A stretch of 64,000 nucleotides of DNA, from contig NZ_CP038437.2 of the NCBI RefSeq assembly GCF_008329985.2, forward strand, positions 806,001-870,000. The letters are read 5' to 3'. Below are positions 17,111-25,928 of this stretch, one piece after another. The notes under the pieces were generated by a model. The model was not told the DNA's origin and made no database searches. It was given only the letters and a program-made list of their open reading frames with translations. Origin of the DNA: Halomonas binhaiensis (GTDB lineage: Bacteria; Pseudomonadota; Gammaproteobacteria; Pseudomonadales; Halomonadaceae). The position numbers and the translations under genes are program-made. Position 1 is the first letter of the stretch, and the number at the start of each line of letters is the position of its first letter.

Positions 17111-17760
17111 TGGGCATCGAGTTCCTGCAGGCGCTGTGGCGTCCCTACATCGACCCAATGGCCCCGGTGATGTGTGCCACCGACACGCTGTTGTCTCATG
17201 GCCTGGCGCAGCAAGGGGGCCAGGGGGTAGCAGGGCTCCGGCAAGTCATCGACCAGAGAGGGGGCGATCAGGGCGATGCCTGCATAGGTGAGCGTCCTTT
17301 CACCCTGGGCATGAACTCTGCCAGAGTCATCGAGATAGAAGTCCCCATCGGGATGTTGGGGCGGGTTGTCGACCAGGACCAGGTGCGCCAGATCGTTACC
17401 TAGTTGTGGAAGACTGCTCAGCACCAGGTCTGTCCATATGTCGCCATTGATCAACAAAAAGGGAGAATCGCCCAGCAATGGCCTGGCCTTGGCGATGCCT
17501 CCGGCTGTTTCCAGTGGCTGTTCCTCGTGGCTGAATGCCAGCTCGACACCATAGCGGGAGCCGTCTCCCAGGGCGGAGATGATCTGTTCGGCGCGATAGC
17601 TGACATTGATCACGATCTGGCGGATACCGCTGGCGGCGAGGCGTTCGAGATGATGAACAATCAATGGCTTTCCAGCCACCGGCAGTAGAGGCTTGGGGCA
17701 ATGATCGGTCAGCGGGCGCATGCGGGTACCCAGGCCCGCGGCGAGAATCATCGCTTTCAT
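17095..17760 (-). CDS. murU: N-acetylmuramate alpha-1-phosphate uridylyltransferase
   Basis: 221 residues from the ATG at 17760. Nucleotidyltransferase fold with the signature MILAAGLGTRMRPLTD, PKPLLPVAGKPLI, and metal-binding Asp in LLINGDIWTD. With the partner kinase immediately upstream (4-base overlap), this is the MurNAc-alpha-1-P uridylyltransferase of the peptidoglycan recycling bypass known in Pseudomonas, which makes UDP-MurNAc without MurA/MurB and so contributes to intrinsic fosfomycin tolerance there. The generic alternative label would be mannose-1-phosphate guanylyltransferase; the AmgK neighbour favours MurU. Its last three codons lie within a tandem repeat. Confidence 0.9.
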   Translation of the reverse strand: MKAMILAAGLGTRMRPLTDHCPKPLLPVAGKPLIVHHLERLAASGIRQIVINVSYRAEQIISALGDGSRYGVELAFSHEEQPLETAGGIAKARPLLGDSPFLLINGDIWTDLVLSSLPQLGNDLAHLVLVDNPPQHPDGDFYLDDSGRVHAQGERTLTYAGIALIAPSLVDDLPEPCYPLAPLLRQAMRQQRVGGTHHRGHWVDVGTPQRLQELDAQLRTN

Positions 17761-18779
17761 GCTGCACTTTCCTTGCCTGCCTGCATGGCCGGTGTAAACG
17801 TATTGGTTAGCCATGTCTTGAAGTCTTCATGGCCGGGCAGCTCAGCCAGGCTGTCCTCCAGGTGATCCAGAAACTGGGGAAGACGTGCCAGGTAGCCTTC
17901 TCTGCTATCTCGCAACGTCAGGCGACAGAAAATGCCGAGCACCTTGATGGCACGCTGGGCCGCCATGGCATTGACCTGAAGAGCAAACGTCGCAGCATCG
18001 ACATCGGGGGCAAGGCGCCCGTCGGCAATCGCTCGCTGGTGGAAAGCCGTTACCCACTTTGCTCGTTGCTGCGAAGAGAAGCGCCGATAGCGGCCATGCA
18101 GCAGTGAAATCAGGTCATAGCTGATGGGGCCGGCCAGAGCATCCTGAAAGTCGATCAGATAGAGACGGCCATCGTGTTGCATGAGGTTCATGGCGTCATA
18201 GTCACGGTGCACGGTGACGATGGGTTGTTCCAGAGCGCTGTCGATCAATTGACGGCGAAGGGCGTTCCAGCCCGGGGGAAGCTCTGTCATTCCCAACCAG
18301 CGCTGCAGGCACCATTGCGGAAACAAGTCCAGCTCGCGACCAAGCGCTTCCTCGTCATAGGGCGGTAGCTGTTCCGGCGAGGCGCGATTCTGCAACTCGT
18401 GGATCAATGCCAGGGCAGCGTTGAAATATTCCTTGGTCGTGGTTTCGTCCGCATTTTCCAGCGGCAGGTTGAGAGGCTCGTCACCAAGATCCTCGAGCTC
18501 GACAAAGCCAGCTTCAGCGTCCTCTCCATGAATTTCGGGTACGGGCAAACCGGCCTGAAGCCAATATCTGGCAATGCTCACAAAAGGACGGATATCCTCC
18601 TGGGGAGGAGGGGCATCCATCAGCATTCTTGTGCTGCCATCGGCAAGCGTCACGCGATAGTAACGGCGGAAACTGGCATCGCCAGCCGCCAGCGTCAACT
18701 GGGTGACCTGACCGGGGTGGCGCTGGTTGGTCCAGTCGCTCAGACGATCGAAGCGGGTGGGGGCGTCGGCCTTGGGCAT
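17757..18779 (-). CDS. amgK: Anomeric MurNAc/GlcNAc kinase
   Basis: About 340 residues, aminoglycoside-phosphotransferase fold. Phosphorylates MurNAc (and GlcNAc) at the anomeric carbon to feed MurU. Family blocks: LAAGDASFRRYYRV, LMDAPPPQEDIRPFV, the catalytic loop IVTVHRDYDAMNLM with HRD, and the metal site LYLIDFQDALAGPISYDL. An ATG at 18806 would add nine residues; the ATG at 18779 is used because GGAG precedes it (spacing somewhat long) and because it matches the family start. Divergent from lptD, as in Pseudomonas, where amgK-murU also sits beside lptD-surA. Confidence 0.92.
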   Translation of the reverse strand: MPKADAPTRFDRLSDWTNQRHPGQVTQLTLAAGDASFRRYYRVTLADGSTRMLMDAPPPQEDIRPFVSIARYWLQAGLPVPEIHGEDAEAGFVELEDLGDEPLNLPLENADETTTKEYFNAALALIHELQNRASPEQLPPYDEEALGRELDLFPQWCLQRWLGMTELPPGWNALRRQLIDSALEQPIVTVHRDYDAMNLMQHDGRLYLIDFQDALAGPISYDLISLLHGRYRRFSSQQRAKWVTAFHQRAIADGRLAPDVDAATFALQVNAMAAQRAIKVLGIFCRLTLRDSREGYLARLPQFLDHLEDSLAELPGHEDFKTWLTNTFTPAMQAGKESAA

Positions 18780-18957
18780 GAAGAGTAAGCGCTCCTGAAG
18801 TGGCATGTCAGAGGTGGCGTTAGTTGACGCTTTCTCGCCCCCGCCGCATGCTGTGTTAACTCATTGACTGTTGTAGCGCCGGATATAGAGCATCAATCAG
18901 GCACATCGCCACTTCGCGTTTTGGCGGACTTGGGCGTTACAGGTCATTCTGGGTCTG

Positions 18958-18963
18958 TATAAT
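18958..18963 (+). promoter_or_regulatory. Candidate -10 box for lptD
   Basis: A perfect TATAAT sits 32 bases before the lptD start. The region 17 bases upstream (CGTTAC) is a poor -35 match, so an activator or an alternative -35 may be involved. Weak evidence taken alone. Confidence 0.4.
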
Positions 18964-18995
18964 ACCGATTCACCCCGTCGAGGACAGCGCGCACT

Positions 18996-21461
18996 ATGGC
19001 GAAGCGATATGCATGGACGGCTCTGGCTGGCCTCGCCACCTCCAGCCTGATCAACGCCCCACTGATGGCGGCGCCACCGGATTCCCTGGCGGCCAGTCAA
19101 CTTGACTGGCAGCCCTGGGGTGATGATCGTCCGCGTGGAGAAGTCTGCCGGGGCTATTATGTTCAACCCGAATATCGCCTGGAAAAGCCGGCTATAGAGG
19201 GTCAGGTCAGCTCTGAATCCGATGAAGCCAATTATGACAACAAAGGCGACACGGTGCTTCAGGGCGGCGTCGTGTTGCGCAAGGGCGATACGCAGCTTGA
19301 AGCGCCCCATGTACAGGTGCCTCCCGAGCGGGATGTAGCCAATATCGAAGGTCCCTTGACACTGCGTGACCAGAGCTTGCTGGTTCGCGGCGATAGTGCT
19401 CAGGTATCGTTGAAGACGGATCAGGCCAATGTGGATACTGCCCATTATGTTGCCCATGATTCGCATCTGCGTGGCGACGCCATTCGTCTTGAGCGTGTCT
19501 CGGAAAATGTATTCCGGCTGAACGAAGCCAGTTTCACCACCTGTGACCCCGGCGACAGTACATGGCGATTGGTCGGTAATGACATTCTGCTGGATCGAAT
19601 GAAAGGTTATGGCATCGCCAAGCACGCTCGCCTCGAACTTGGCAACGTACCTGTGTTCTATTGGCCTTGGGTGCGATTCCCCATCGATGAACGACGTCAG
19701 ACCGGCCTGCTGTGGCCACTGGTTCAGTTTTCCGATGGTGGACTGGATTACGAGCAGCCCATCTACCTGAACCTGGCACCCAACTACGATGCCACTGTCA
19801 GCCCGCGCTGGATTCAGGACAGCGGCTTCATGCTGGGAGGTGAGTTCCGCTATCTGCTGCCCAATAGCCGCGGCACCGTGGAAGGCGCGTACCTGGCCGA
19901 TGACGAGAGTGCCGGTGATGACGATTCCAACTCCGAGCTGGAGCATGGTGACGACCGCTGGTACTTCGACTATAGCCATGTCGGCAAGATCAATCCGCAG
20001 GTACCGTACAAGCTGCGCTATGGCGCTGCCAGCGATGGCAGCTATTTCGATGACTTCGGCAAGACCTTTGGTGAGTCCTCGACCAATAAAATGTCGCGCC
20101 TGGCCCAAATTGATTACCTGGGTGACACCTGGAAGTTGCAGGCCAAGGCTCAGGGCTACCAGAAACTGGATGATCCTCTCAACGAGAAGGACAAGCCGTT
20201 CTACCGCTTGCCTAGCCTGACGGCGAAAGCTCGCTGGGATCAGGACAGTGGTCTCTATCAAGAGTGGTATTCCAATGCGACGTATTTCTGGCGTGACATC
20301 GAAGGTGATGAAAATGGCTTTTATGACTTCGATGGCAGGGAGCGCCGCATCCCTATACGGGAAGCAGCCAACGGTAGTCGCCTGACGCTGGCGCCTGCAC
20401 TTGGCTATCGTCTCGACCCCTCCTGGGGCTTCTTCGAGCCGCGGGTGGAGATGCGCTATCTGCAATACGATCTCGACTATGAGGATCGAATCACAGACCG
20501 CTCCGATGACCCGAGTATTGCGGTGCCGGTCAGCACGATCGATGCTGGTTTGATTTTTGAACGCGACCTCAAGGTCGGTAGCGATGACTATCGCCAGACC
20601 CTGGAGCCGCGTTTGAATTATGCCTATATCCCAGCCAGGGATCAGAGCGAGTTCCCGGATTTCGATACCAACGAGAAGTCCTTCTCCTGGGGGCAGCTGT
20701 GGTCGCCTTATCGTTTCTCCGGTGGTGACCGTGTCGGTGACCTTAACCGTCTGTCCTATGGTGTGGAAAGTCGTTTCCTGGAAGACGAAAGTGGCCGTGA
20801 ACGCTTGTCGCTTGGGGTTGGTCAGTCAGCCTACTTCGAGGATCGCAACATTGACATGAACGGCGATCCCGATACCCTGCCGCGTGATGAGGACTCTTTC
20901 GACTACTACGATGCCACGCGAGACCGTTCTGCCTGGGTAACCAAACTTGACTGGACCATCAACGACAACTGGCGGACCCGCTGGCAGTGGCTCTACGACG
21001 ATCATCTGGATCGCACCGAGAGCACGGGCGTCGGCATGCAGTACCGCGCTGATGCGGGCCATGTGGTGAACCTGGGCTACCGCTGGCAGATCGAAGGTTT
21101 CAGCAAGGAAGATGATGCTGAGGACAACCGCAACTACAACACCGAGGAGATCGATGTGTCGTTCGCCTACAAGGCGACCAACAACATCGATCTGATCGGT
21201 CGACTGCTGTACGACAACACCAATGACCGCGCTCTGGATCAGATGGCGGGTGTGCAGTGGAACGACTGCTGCTATGGTGTGCAGCTGGTGTGGCGCGAGT
21301 GGATTGATGATGAGGACACTGCCAATAACATCGAAGATGACAGCACGGATCGGGGCGTTTTCCTGCGCTTCGTGCTCAAGGGGCTTGGTGGCGTTGGTGG
21401 CGAAGCTGATAGCTACTTTGAGTCTGCGGTACCGGGCTACCGCAATGTTTCACTGAACTGA
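18996..21461 (+). CDS. lptD: LPS-assembly protein LptD
   Basis: 821 residues. Outer-membrane beta-barrel that, with the lipoprotein LptE plugged inside, inserts lipopolysaccharide into the outer leaflet. An N-terminal signal peptide (to about APLMA, residue 25) is followed by an OstA/LptA-like jellyroll (DNKGDTVLQGGVVLRKGD) and the barrel (from about residue 215, FYWPWVRFPIDERRQTGLLWP). The four cysteines that form the essential interdomain disulfides are present: Cys51, Cys183 and the adjacent pair Cys758-Cys759. The extracellular loops are strongly acidic, typical of halophile surface proteins. First gene of lptD-surA-pdxA-rsmA-apaG-apaH. Confidence 0.97.
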   Translation: MAKRYAWTALAGLATSSLINAPLMAAPPDSLAASQLDWQPWGDDRPRGEVCRGYYVQPEYRLEKPAIEGQVSSESDEANYDNKGDTVLQGGVVLRKGDTQLEAPHVQVPPERDVANIEGPLTLRDQSLLVRGDSAQVSLKTDQANVDTAHYVAHDSHLRGDAIRLERVSENVFRLNEASFTTCDPGDSTWRLVGNDILLDRMKGYGIAKHARLELGNVPVFYWPWVRFPIDERRQTGLLWPLVQFSDGGLDYEQPIYLNLAPNYDATVSPRWIQDSGFMLGGEFRYLLPNSRGTVEGAYLADDESAGDDDSNSELEHGDDRWYFDYSHVGKINPQVPYKLRYGAASDGSYFDDFGKTFGESSTNKMSRLAQIDYLGDTWKLQAKAQGYQKLDDPLNEKDKPFYRLPSLTAKARWDQDSGLYQEWYSNATYFWRDIEGDENGFYDFDGRERRIPIREAANGSRLTLAPALGYRLDPSWGFFEPRVEMRYLQYDLDYEDRITDRSDDPSIAVPVSTIDAGLIFERDLKVGSDDYRQTLEPRLNYAYIPARDQSEFPDFDTNEKSFSWGQLWSPYRFSGGDRVGDLNRLSYGVESRFLEDESGRERLSLGVGQSAYFEDRNIDMNGDPDTLPRDEDSFDYYDATRDRSAWVTKLDWTINDNWRTRWQWLYDDHLDRTESTGVGMQYRADAGHVVNLGYRWQIEGFSKEDDAEDNRNYNTEEIDVSFAYKATNNIDLIGRLLYDNTNDRALDQMAGVQWNDCCYGVQLVWREWIDDEDTANNIEDDSTDRGVFLRFVLKGLGGVGGEADSYFESAVPGYRNVSLN

Positions 21462-21522
21462 TACCCCCTTGCCGGGTCTTGATTACTGTATATAACTACT
21501 GCCGTACAGAGGATGCATCACT

Positions 21523-22161
21523 ATGCGTAGCCGACATCTTGCCACCTGGGTGCTGGCCACCTGCCTTGGCCTTACTTCCATGGTGGCCATGGCGCAGGAC
21601 GGCTATCGCCAGCCGCTCGATAGAATTGTCGCTGTGGTCAATGAAGATGCCATCATGGCTTCTGACCTGGAAAGCCGTGTGGCTCAGGCCAAGGCCCGAC
21701 TCAATACTGGCAATGTGGCCATGCCGCCGGAACAGGCTCTGCGCTCTCAGGTGCTGGACCGCATGATCGTTGAAGAGATCGAAGCCCAGCGTGCCGAGAA
21801 GCTGGATCTCAGTGTCGATGAGACAGAACTCAACCGTCAGGTGCGTGCAGTGGCGAGCCAGAATGGCATGACGCTTGACCAGTTTGCCGATGCCGTGGAA
21901 GCCGATGGTCTGACGCTGGCAGATGTGCGTGAACAGATCCGCCGTGAGATGTTGATCATGCAGGTGCAGCAAGCGGAAGTGGCTAGCCGGGTCAACATTA
22001 CCGAAGCCGAAGTCGACGGCTTCATGCAACAGAACCCGGGAGCTACCCGTGACCAGGCGCGCCAGGCCATCTTCCAGAGCAAGGCTGGGGATGAGATGGA
22101 CAAGTGGGTCCAGCAAATCCAGGGTGAGGCGTTCATCGATAACCGCCTGAATCAGAATTGA
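21523..22161 (+). CDS. surA: SurA-type periplasmic chaperone lacking both PPIase domains
   Basis: 212 residues instead of the usual ~430. Signal peptide MRSRHLATWVLATCLGLTSM with cleavage near AMA. The N-terminal SurA chaperone domain is intact (LDRIVAVVNEDAIMASDLE through LTLADVREQIRREMLIMQ and ITEAEVDGFMQ). It passes directly at about residue 171 into the C-terminal SurA helix (RDQARQAIFQSKAGDEMDKW, then QIQGEAFIDNRL), which in E. coli closes the chaperone core. Both parvulin domains that normally lie between these parts are absent, without a frameshift or residual sequence. It sits between lptD, whose product is a classic SurA client, and pdxA. In E. coli the PPIase domains are largely dispensable for chaperone activity, so this may be fully functional. 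Confidence 0.88.
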   Translation: MRSRHLATWVLATCLGLTSMVAMAQDGYRQPLDRIVAVVNEDAIMASDLESRVAQAKARLNTGNVAMPPEQALRSQVLDRMIVEEIEAQRAEKLDLSVDETELNRQVRAVASQNGMTLDQFADAVEADGLTLADVREQIRREMLIMQVQQAEVASRVNITEAEVDGFMQQNPGATRDQARQAIFQSKAGDEMDKWVQQIQGEAFIDNRLNQN

Positions 22162-22177
22162 TGGGCACGCCTGATTG

Positions 22178-23209
22178 ATGGGTATGCCTCTCGTCATCAC
22201 TTGTGGAGAACCCGCTGGCATCGGACCGGAACTGGTGCTGATGCTGGCTGCTCGTCAGGCCATCTCTTGGGTAGCCATTGCCGATTCGCAGCTCATGCAT
22301 GAGCGTGCTCGGGCAATAGGTGTCGATGTCGATATCGTCGCCTTGGCACCTGGAGATCCCATCCCAGAACCTCGCGTTGGTCGCTTGCCACTATGGCCTG
22401 TAGCATTGCGACGTCCCTGTTGCCCGGGTGTTCTGGATGCCGCGAATGCCGCTTATGTGCTCGAAACCCTGGACCTGGCCGTGAAAGCCTGCCTTGACGG
22501 GCATGCAGCGGCCATGGTCACAGCGCCGCTGCATAAAGGGGTGATTCGTGATGCTGGCTTTGCTGACTTCACCGGGCATACGGAGTATCTGCGTGATGCC
22601 TGTGGTGTAGACGACGTTGTGATGATGCTGGCCACCGACAATGCCTTGCATGGCCGCTTGGCAGGGCAGCCCCTGCCGCTGCGAGTGGCACTGGCAACCA
22701 CACACCTGCCATTGTCTGATGTCGCCGCTGCCCTGACCCAGGAGAGCCTGGAGCGTGTTCTGCGTATTCTGGCGGCGGACCTGACACGCTGGTTCGGTAT
22801 TCGCTCTCCACGCATTGCCGTGTGTGGCCTCAACCCACATGCCGGCGAAGGCGGGCATCTGGGGCGTGAAGAGATTGAGGTGATCTCTCCTGTGCTCGAG
22901 CGCTTGCGGGGTGAGGGCTTGATGCTGGATGGCCCGCTTCCTGCCGATACGCTCTTCACCCCACGTCACCTGGATGATGTTGATGCCGTGCTGGCCATGT
23001 ACCATGACCAGGGGCTGCCAGTACTCAAGTATTCGGGGTTTGGCAGTGCTGCTAACATCACCCTAGGCCTGCCACTGGTACGTACTTCAGTGGATCATGG
23101 TACAGCGCTGGACCTTGCCGGTCGTGGCGTTGCCGATCCGGGTAGTCTTGCCGTCGCAATCGCCGTAGCTGCAGACATGGTCGTGCACCAGGCTGCTGGC
23201 CGGGCATGA
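22178..23209 (+). CDS. pdxA: 4-hydroxythreonine-4-phosphate dehydrogenase
   Basis: About 343 residues. Oxidises 4-phosphohydroxy-L-threonine in the DXP-dependent pyridoxal phosphate pathway; NAD- and metal-dependent homodimer. N-terminal LVITCGEPAGIGPELVL (Cys where most have Pro), metal-ligand histidines in FTGHTEYL, THLPLSD and MYHDQGLPVLKY, plus CGLNPHAGEGGHLG and the closing LVRTSVDHGTALDLAG. Starts are close together: TTG 22175, ATG 22178 and ATG 22184; none has a strong ribosome site and the gap to surA is under 20 bases, so coupling to surA translation is likely. Confidence 0.95.
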   Translation: MGMPLVITCGEPAGIGPELVLMLAARQAISWVAIADSQLMHERARAIGVDVDIVALAPGDPIPEPRVGRLPLWPVALRRPCCPGVLDAANAAYVLETLDLAVKACLDGHAAAMVTAPLHKGVIRDAGFADFTGHTEYLRDACGVDDVVMMLATDNALHGRLAGQPLPLRVALATTHLPLSDVAAALTQESLERVLRILAADLTRWFGIRSPRIAVCGLNPHAGEGGHLGREEIEVISPVLERLRGEGLMLDGPLPADTLFTPRHLDDVDAVLAMYHDQGLPVLKYSGFGSAANITLGLPLVRTSVDHGTALDLAGRGVADPGSLAVAIAVAADMVVHQAAGRA

Positions 23210-23283
23210 TTCTCGTCGAGCCCAGGTAGTTTTCGTCCTGCTTCCGCTATTGGTATCGTGGGACATCAGAAAGGAAAAACAGT

Positions 23284-24162
23284 ATGGCTTCCCGCCCCAT
23301 GGCGCATCGGGCCCGTAAGCGTTTCGGCCAGAACTTCTTGCGCGATCCAGGCATTATTTCTCGTATTGTGCGTTCCATCGGCGCTCGTCCGCAGGACCGT
23401 GTGGTCGAAATCGGCCCGGGTCAAGGCGCCTTGACCGAACCTTTGCTGGCGGACACCAACGGCCGTCTCGAAGTCATTGAGCTGGATCGTGACCTGATTC
23501 CCGGGCTGCGCGTGCAGTTCTTTCAGTATCCTGACTTTGTCATTCACGAAGGTGATGCACTGAAGATGGACTTCGTCGCATTGCGCGACGATGGCCAGCC
23601 ACTGCGTGTAGTAGGCAACTTGCCCTACAACATCTCCACGCCATTGATCTCGCATCTGCTTGAAGCCGGTGATGCGGTTCAGGATATGACCTTCATGCTG
23701 CAGAAGGAGGTCGTCGATCGCTTGGCAGCTCCTCCCGGAGGCGGGGAGCGTGGCCGTCTGTCCGTGCTGGCCCAGTATTTCTGTGAGGTGGAGTCGTTGT
23801 TCGTGGTGCCTCCGGAGGCTTTCGTACCACGCCCCAAGGTGGACTCTGCCATCGTGCGGCTTACGCCACACAAGGAAAAAACCTGTGTGGCCAAGGATGA
23901 GAAACTGCTGTTCGAGGTGGTCCGAGAAGCATTCGCTCAGCGCCGCAAGACGCTACGTAACAACCTCAAGGGGCGCATCACCGGGGAGCACCTGAGCGAG
24001 CTGGGCATTGATCCTGGCCGTCGTCCTCAGACCCTGAGCGTGGAGGAGTTCGTGGTCATCGCCAACGCGATACATGGCAACGCGGCCGCTAGTGGTACTA
24101 GTTCAGATCGTGGCGAAAAGACAGGCTATGGCACAGACGCAGAAGGTGGAGAGAACGCATGA
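23284..24162 (+). CDS. rsmA: 16S rRNA m6,6A1518/A1519 dimethyltransferase
   Basis: 292 residues (KsgA). Dimethylates two adjacent adenines in the 3' terminal hairpin of 16S rRNA during 30S assembly; its loss gives kasugamycin resistance. Motifs: KRFGQNFLRDPGII, AdoMet motif VVEIGPGQGALTEPLL, acidic ELDRDLIP, GDALKMDF, catalytic NLPYNISTPLI and VPPEAFVPRPKVDSAIV. The C-terminal ~25 residues after NAIHGN are a low-complexity tail absent from E. coli RsmA. It overlaps apaG by 4 bases (ATGA). Confidence 0.97.
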   Translation: MASRPMAHRARKRFGQNFLRDPGIISRIVRSIGARPQDRVVEIGPGQGALTEPLLADTNGRLEVIELDRDLIPGLRVQFFQYPDFVIHEGDALKMDFVALRDDGQPLRVVGNLPYNISTPLISHLLEAGDAVQDMTFMLQKEVVDRLAAPPGGGERGRLSVLAQYFCEVESLFVVPPEAFVPRPKVDSAIVRLTPHKEKTCVAKDEKLLFEVVREAFAQRRKTLRNNLKGRITGEHLSELGIDPGRRPQTLSVEEFVVIANAIHGNAAASGTSSDRGEKTGYGTDAEGGENA

Positions 24163-24548
24163 GTACGGGAGAGCCAGCGCTGGACATACGTGTTGATGTG
24201 CAGCATACCTGGCGCGAGGATGAATCGTCTCCGCTGGAAAACCGTTATGTGTTCAGCTACACGGTGACCGTACATAACCATTCGCCAAATAGCATTCAGA
24301 TAATGGCGCGGTACTGGAAAATCACCCAATCCAGTGGGCAGGTACAGGAAGTGCGGGGCAAGGGGGTCGTTGGCAAACAGCCCATGATTGCTCCCGGACA
24401 GACCTTCCGTTACACCAGCCGAGCTATTCTCGATGGGCCTGTGGGGTTTATGGCAGGGGCTTATACCTGCGTCGACACGGTTAGCCAGCGACCTTTTGAA
24501 GTTCCCGTCGATGTGTTTCGTCTGGCCACGCCCAATCAGGTTCACTAG
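24159..24548 (+). CDS. apaG: Co2+/Mg2+ efflux-associated protein ApaG
   Basis: 129 residues, single ApaG (fibronectin-III-like) domain. Conserved blocks ENRYVFSYTVTVHNHSP, ARYWKITQSSG, GVVGKQPMIAPG and the end segment PVGFMAGAYTCV. The biochemical function is unsettled; mutants in Salmonella affect Co2+ resistance and Mg2+ efflux, hence the usual name. Overlaps rsmA and precedes apaH by 130 bases, the standard gammaproteobacterial arrangement. Confidence 0.95.
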   Translation: MSTGEPALDIRVDVQHTWREDESSPLENRYVFSYTVTVHNHSPNSIQIMARYWKITQSSGQVQEVRGKGVVGKQPMIAPGQTFRYTSRAILDGPVGFMAGAYTCVDTVSQRPFEVPVDVFRLATPNQVH

Positions 24549-24678
24549 ACGCACAAAGGCCATTCCTGTTGGCCTGCATCTGGCTGCTGTCATCAACGGG
24601 CTGTCATCGAATCGCTTTTGGCTTTTGTTGAAGTGGGTCTTTGCACTTTGAAGTGTCCTTGGTTCTCTGGAGTTTTTC

Positions 24679-25491
24679 ATGCCTACTTATGCCGTTGGCG
24701 ACCTGCAGGGGTGTCATGAAGAGTTTGTGGCACTGCTGGATAAGCTGAGCTTCGATCCGCGTCGCGACTGCTTGTGGCTGGCTGGAGACCTGGTCAACCG
24801 CGGTCCTGGGTCTCTGGCCTGCTTGCGGGAAGTCAGAGCGTTGGGTGATGCTGCTCAGGTGGTGCTGGGAAATCACGACCTGCATCTTTTGGCTGTGGCC
24901 AGAGGTGGGGCTGATGTCAAACGCAAGGATACGCTGCACGACATTCTTGCTGCGCCGGATAGAGAAGCGTTGCTCGACTGGTTGCAGTCCTGTCCATTGC
25001 TGCTGCGTGACGGTGACACCCTGATGACCCATGCCGGTATTCCTCCCCAGTGGGGCATGGCGGAGGCAGAAGCACTGGCGACAGAGCTGACTGGGTGCTT
25101 GCGCAGTGAATCAGCGGGTACTTTCCTGCAGCAGATGTACGGCAACAAGCCGAGACGTTACCGGCCTGGTCTGCATGGCATCGAGCGCCTGCGAGCCATC
25201 GTCAATACCTTGACCCGGATGCGCTTCATCGATGCACAAGGGCATCTGGATTTTTCCGCCAAGGAAGGCCTGGACAGTGCCCCCGAAGGCTTCGCTCCAT
25301 GGTTCCAATATTCCCGCAACGACGACCCTTGGTTGCTGTTTGGCCACTGGGCGGCACTATGTGGCACAACCCCTGGAAGCAAGGTCAGGGCGGAAGCCCT
25401 GGATACTGGCTGTGTGTGGGGCGGATGTCTGACGGCTCTCAATCTGGACAGCGGTGAGCGCATCAGCGTACCTAGTCTTCAACGGACCTAG
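24679..25491 (+). CDS. apaH: Symmetrical diadenosine tetraphosphatase
   Basis: 270 residues. Hydrolyses Ap4A to two ADP (and removes Np4A-type RNA caps in E. coli). Metallophosphoesterase motifs are in order: GDLQGCHEE, GDLVNRGPGSLACL, GNHDLHLLA, MTHAGIPPQW, FGHWAAL, and C-terminal DTGCVWGGCLTALNL. TCTGGAG precedes the start. The 3' end is duplicated: the sequence around the stop codon recurs immediately downstream. Confidence 0.96.
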   Translation: MPTYAVGDLQGCHEEFVALLDKLSFDPRRDCLWLAGDLVNRGPGSLACLREVRALGDAAQVVLGNHDLHLLAVARGGADVKRKDTLHDILAAPDREALLDWLQSCPLLLRDGDTLMTHAGIPPQWGMAEAEALATELTGCLRSESAGTFLQQMYGNKPRRYRPGLHGIERLRAIVNTLTRMRFIDAQGHLDFSAKEGLDSAPEGFAPWFQYSRNDDPWLLFGHWAALCGTTPGSKVRAEALDTGCVWGGCLTALNLDSGERISVPSLQRT

Positions 25492-25518
25492 CCATCAACG
25501 TATCTAGTCTTCAATCTG
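25470..25518. repeat. Imperfect duplication at the apaH stop codon
   Basis: GTACCTAGTCTTCAACGGACC followed by TAG and CATCAACG is echoed by GTATCTAGTCTTCAATCTGC. The apaH TAG lies between the two copies. Non-coding after the stop. Confidence 0.75.
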
Positions 25519-25596
25519 CGTGACGCAGCTCTCGTTTCCTCATTCTTGTATCTACAATCCGCTTATCATTTCTCTGACTCTCCTGACGGAGGTTGC

Positions 25597-25926
25597 ATGC
25601 ATCATCCCAGCTTTCAACACTTGGATACTGGTACGTTAGAACGTTGGCTGGACGAAAGCGTCGAACTGACCCTGGTGGATATTCGTGATCCACAGAGCTT
25701 CGCTCAGGGACATATACCAGGCAGTCGCCACCTGGATAACGACAGTATTCCGGCTCTGCTCGAAGAAGCACCCAAGGAACGTCCTATGGTCGTGGTCTGC
25801 TATCACGGCAATTCCAGTCAACAGGCCGCTGCCTGGTTGTCTGCTCAGGGCTATGCCGATGTTTATAGTCTGGACGGTGGCTTTGTGGGCTGGCAGCAAC
25901 TGCTGCCAAGCCGCGTCGAGGTCTGA
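25597..25926 (+). CDS. glpE: Thiosulfate sulfurtransferase GlpE
   Basis: 109 residues, single-domain rhodanese. The start at 25597 has ACGGAGG 4-5 bases upstream and gives the family-typical short N-terminus. The active-site loop is CYHGNSSQ with the persulfide cysteine at residue 68; upstream are LVDIRDPQSFAQGHIPGS and downstream LDGGFVGW. Transfers sulfur from thiosulfate to cyanide or thioredoxin in vitro; its cellular acceptor is not established. It ends 2 bases before cca and is probably cotranscribed with it. Confidence 0.92.
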   Translation: MHHPSFQHLDTGTLERWLDESVELTLVDIRDPQSFAQGHIPGSRHLDNDSIPALLEEAPKERPMVVVCYHGNSSQQAAAWLSAQGYADVYSLDGGFVGWQQLLPSRVEV

Positions 25927-25928
25927 GC

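Noticed and set aside
18897..20465. 522-codon open frame antisense to lptD
   Set aside because: Exactly shadows lptD; composition is that of a reversed coding strand, with no ribosome site or recognisable domain. The lptD reading is certain.
21523..22161. Frameshifted or degenerate surA
   Set aside because: Start, signal peptide, N domain, C-terminal helix and stop are all in one frame, and there is no spare DNA before pdxA that could hold the missing domains.
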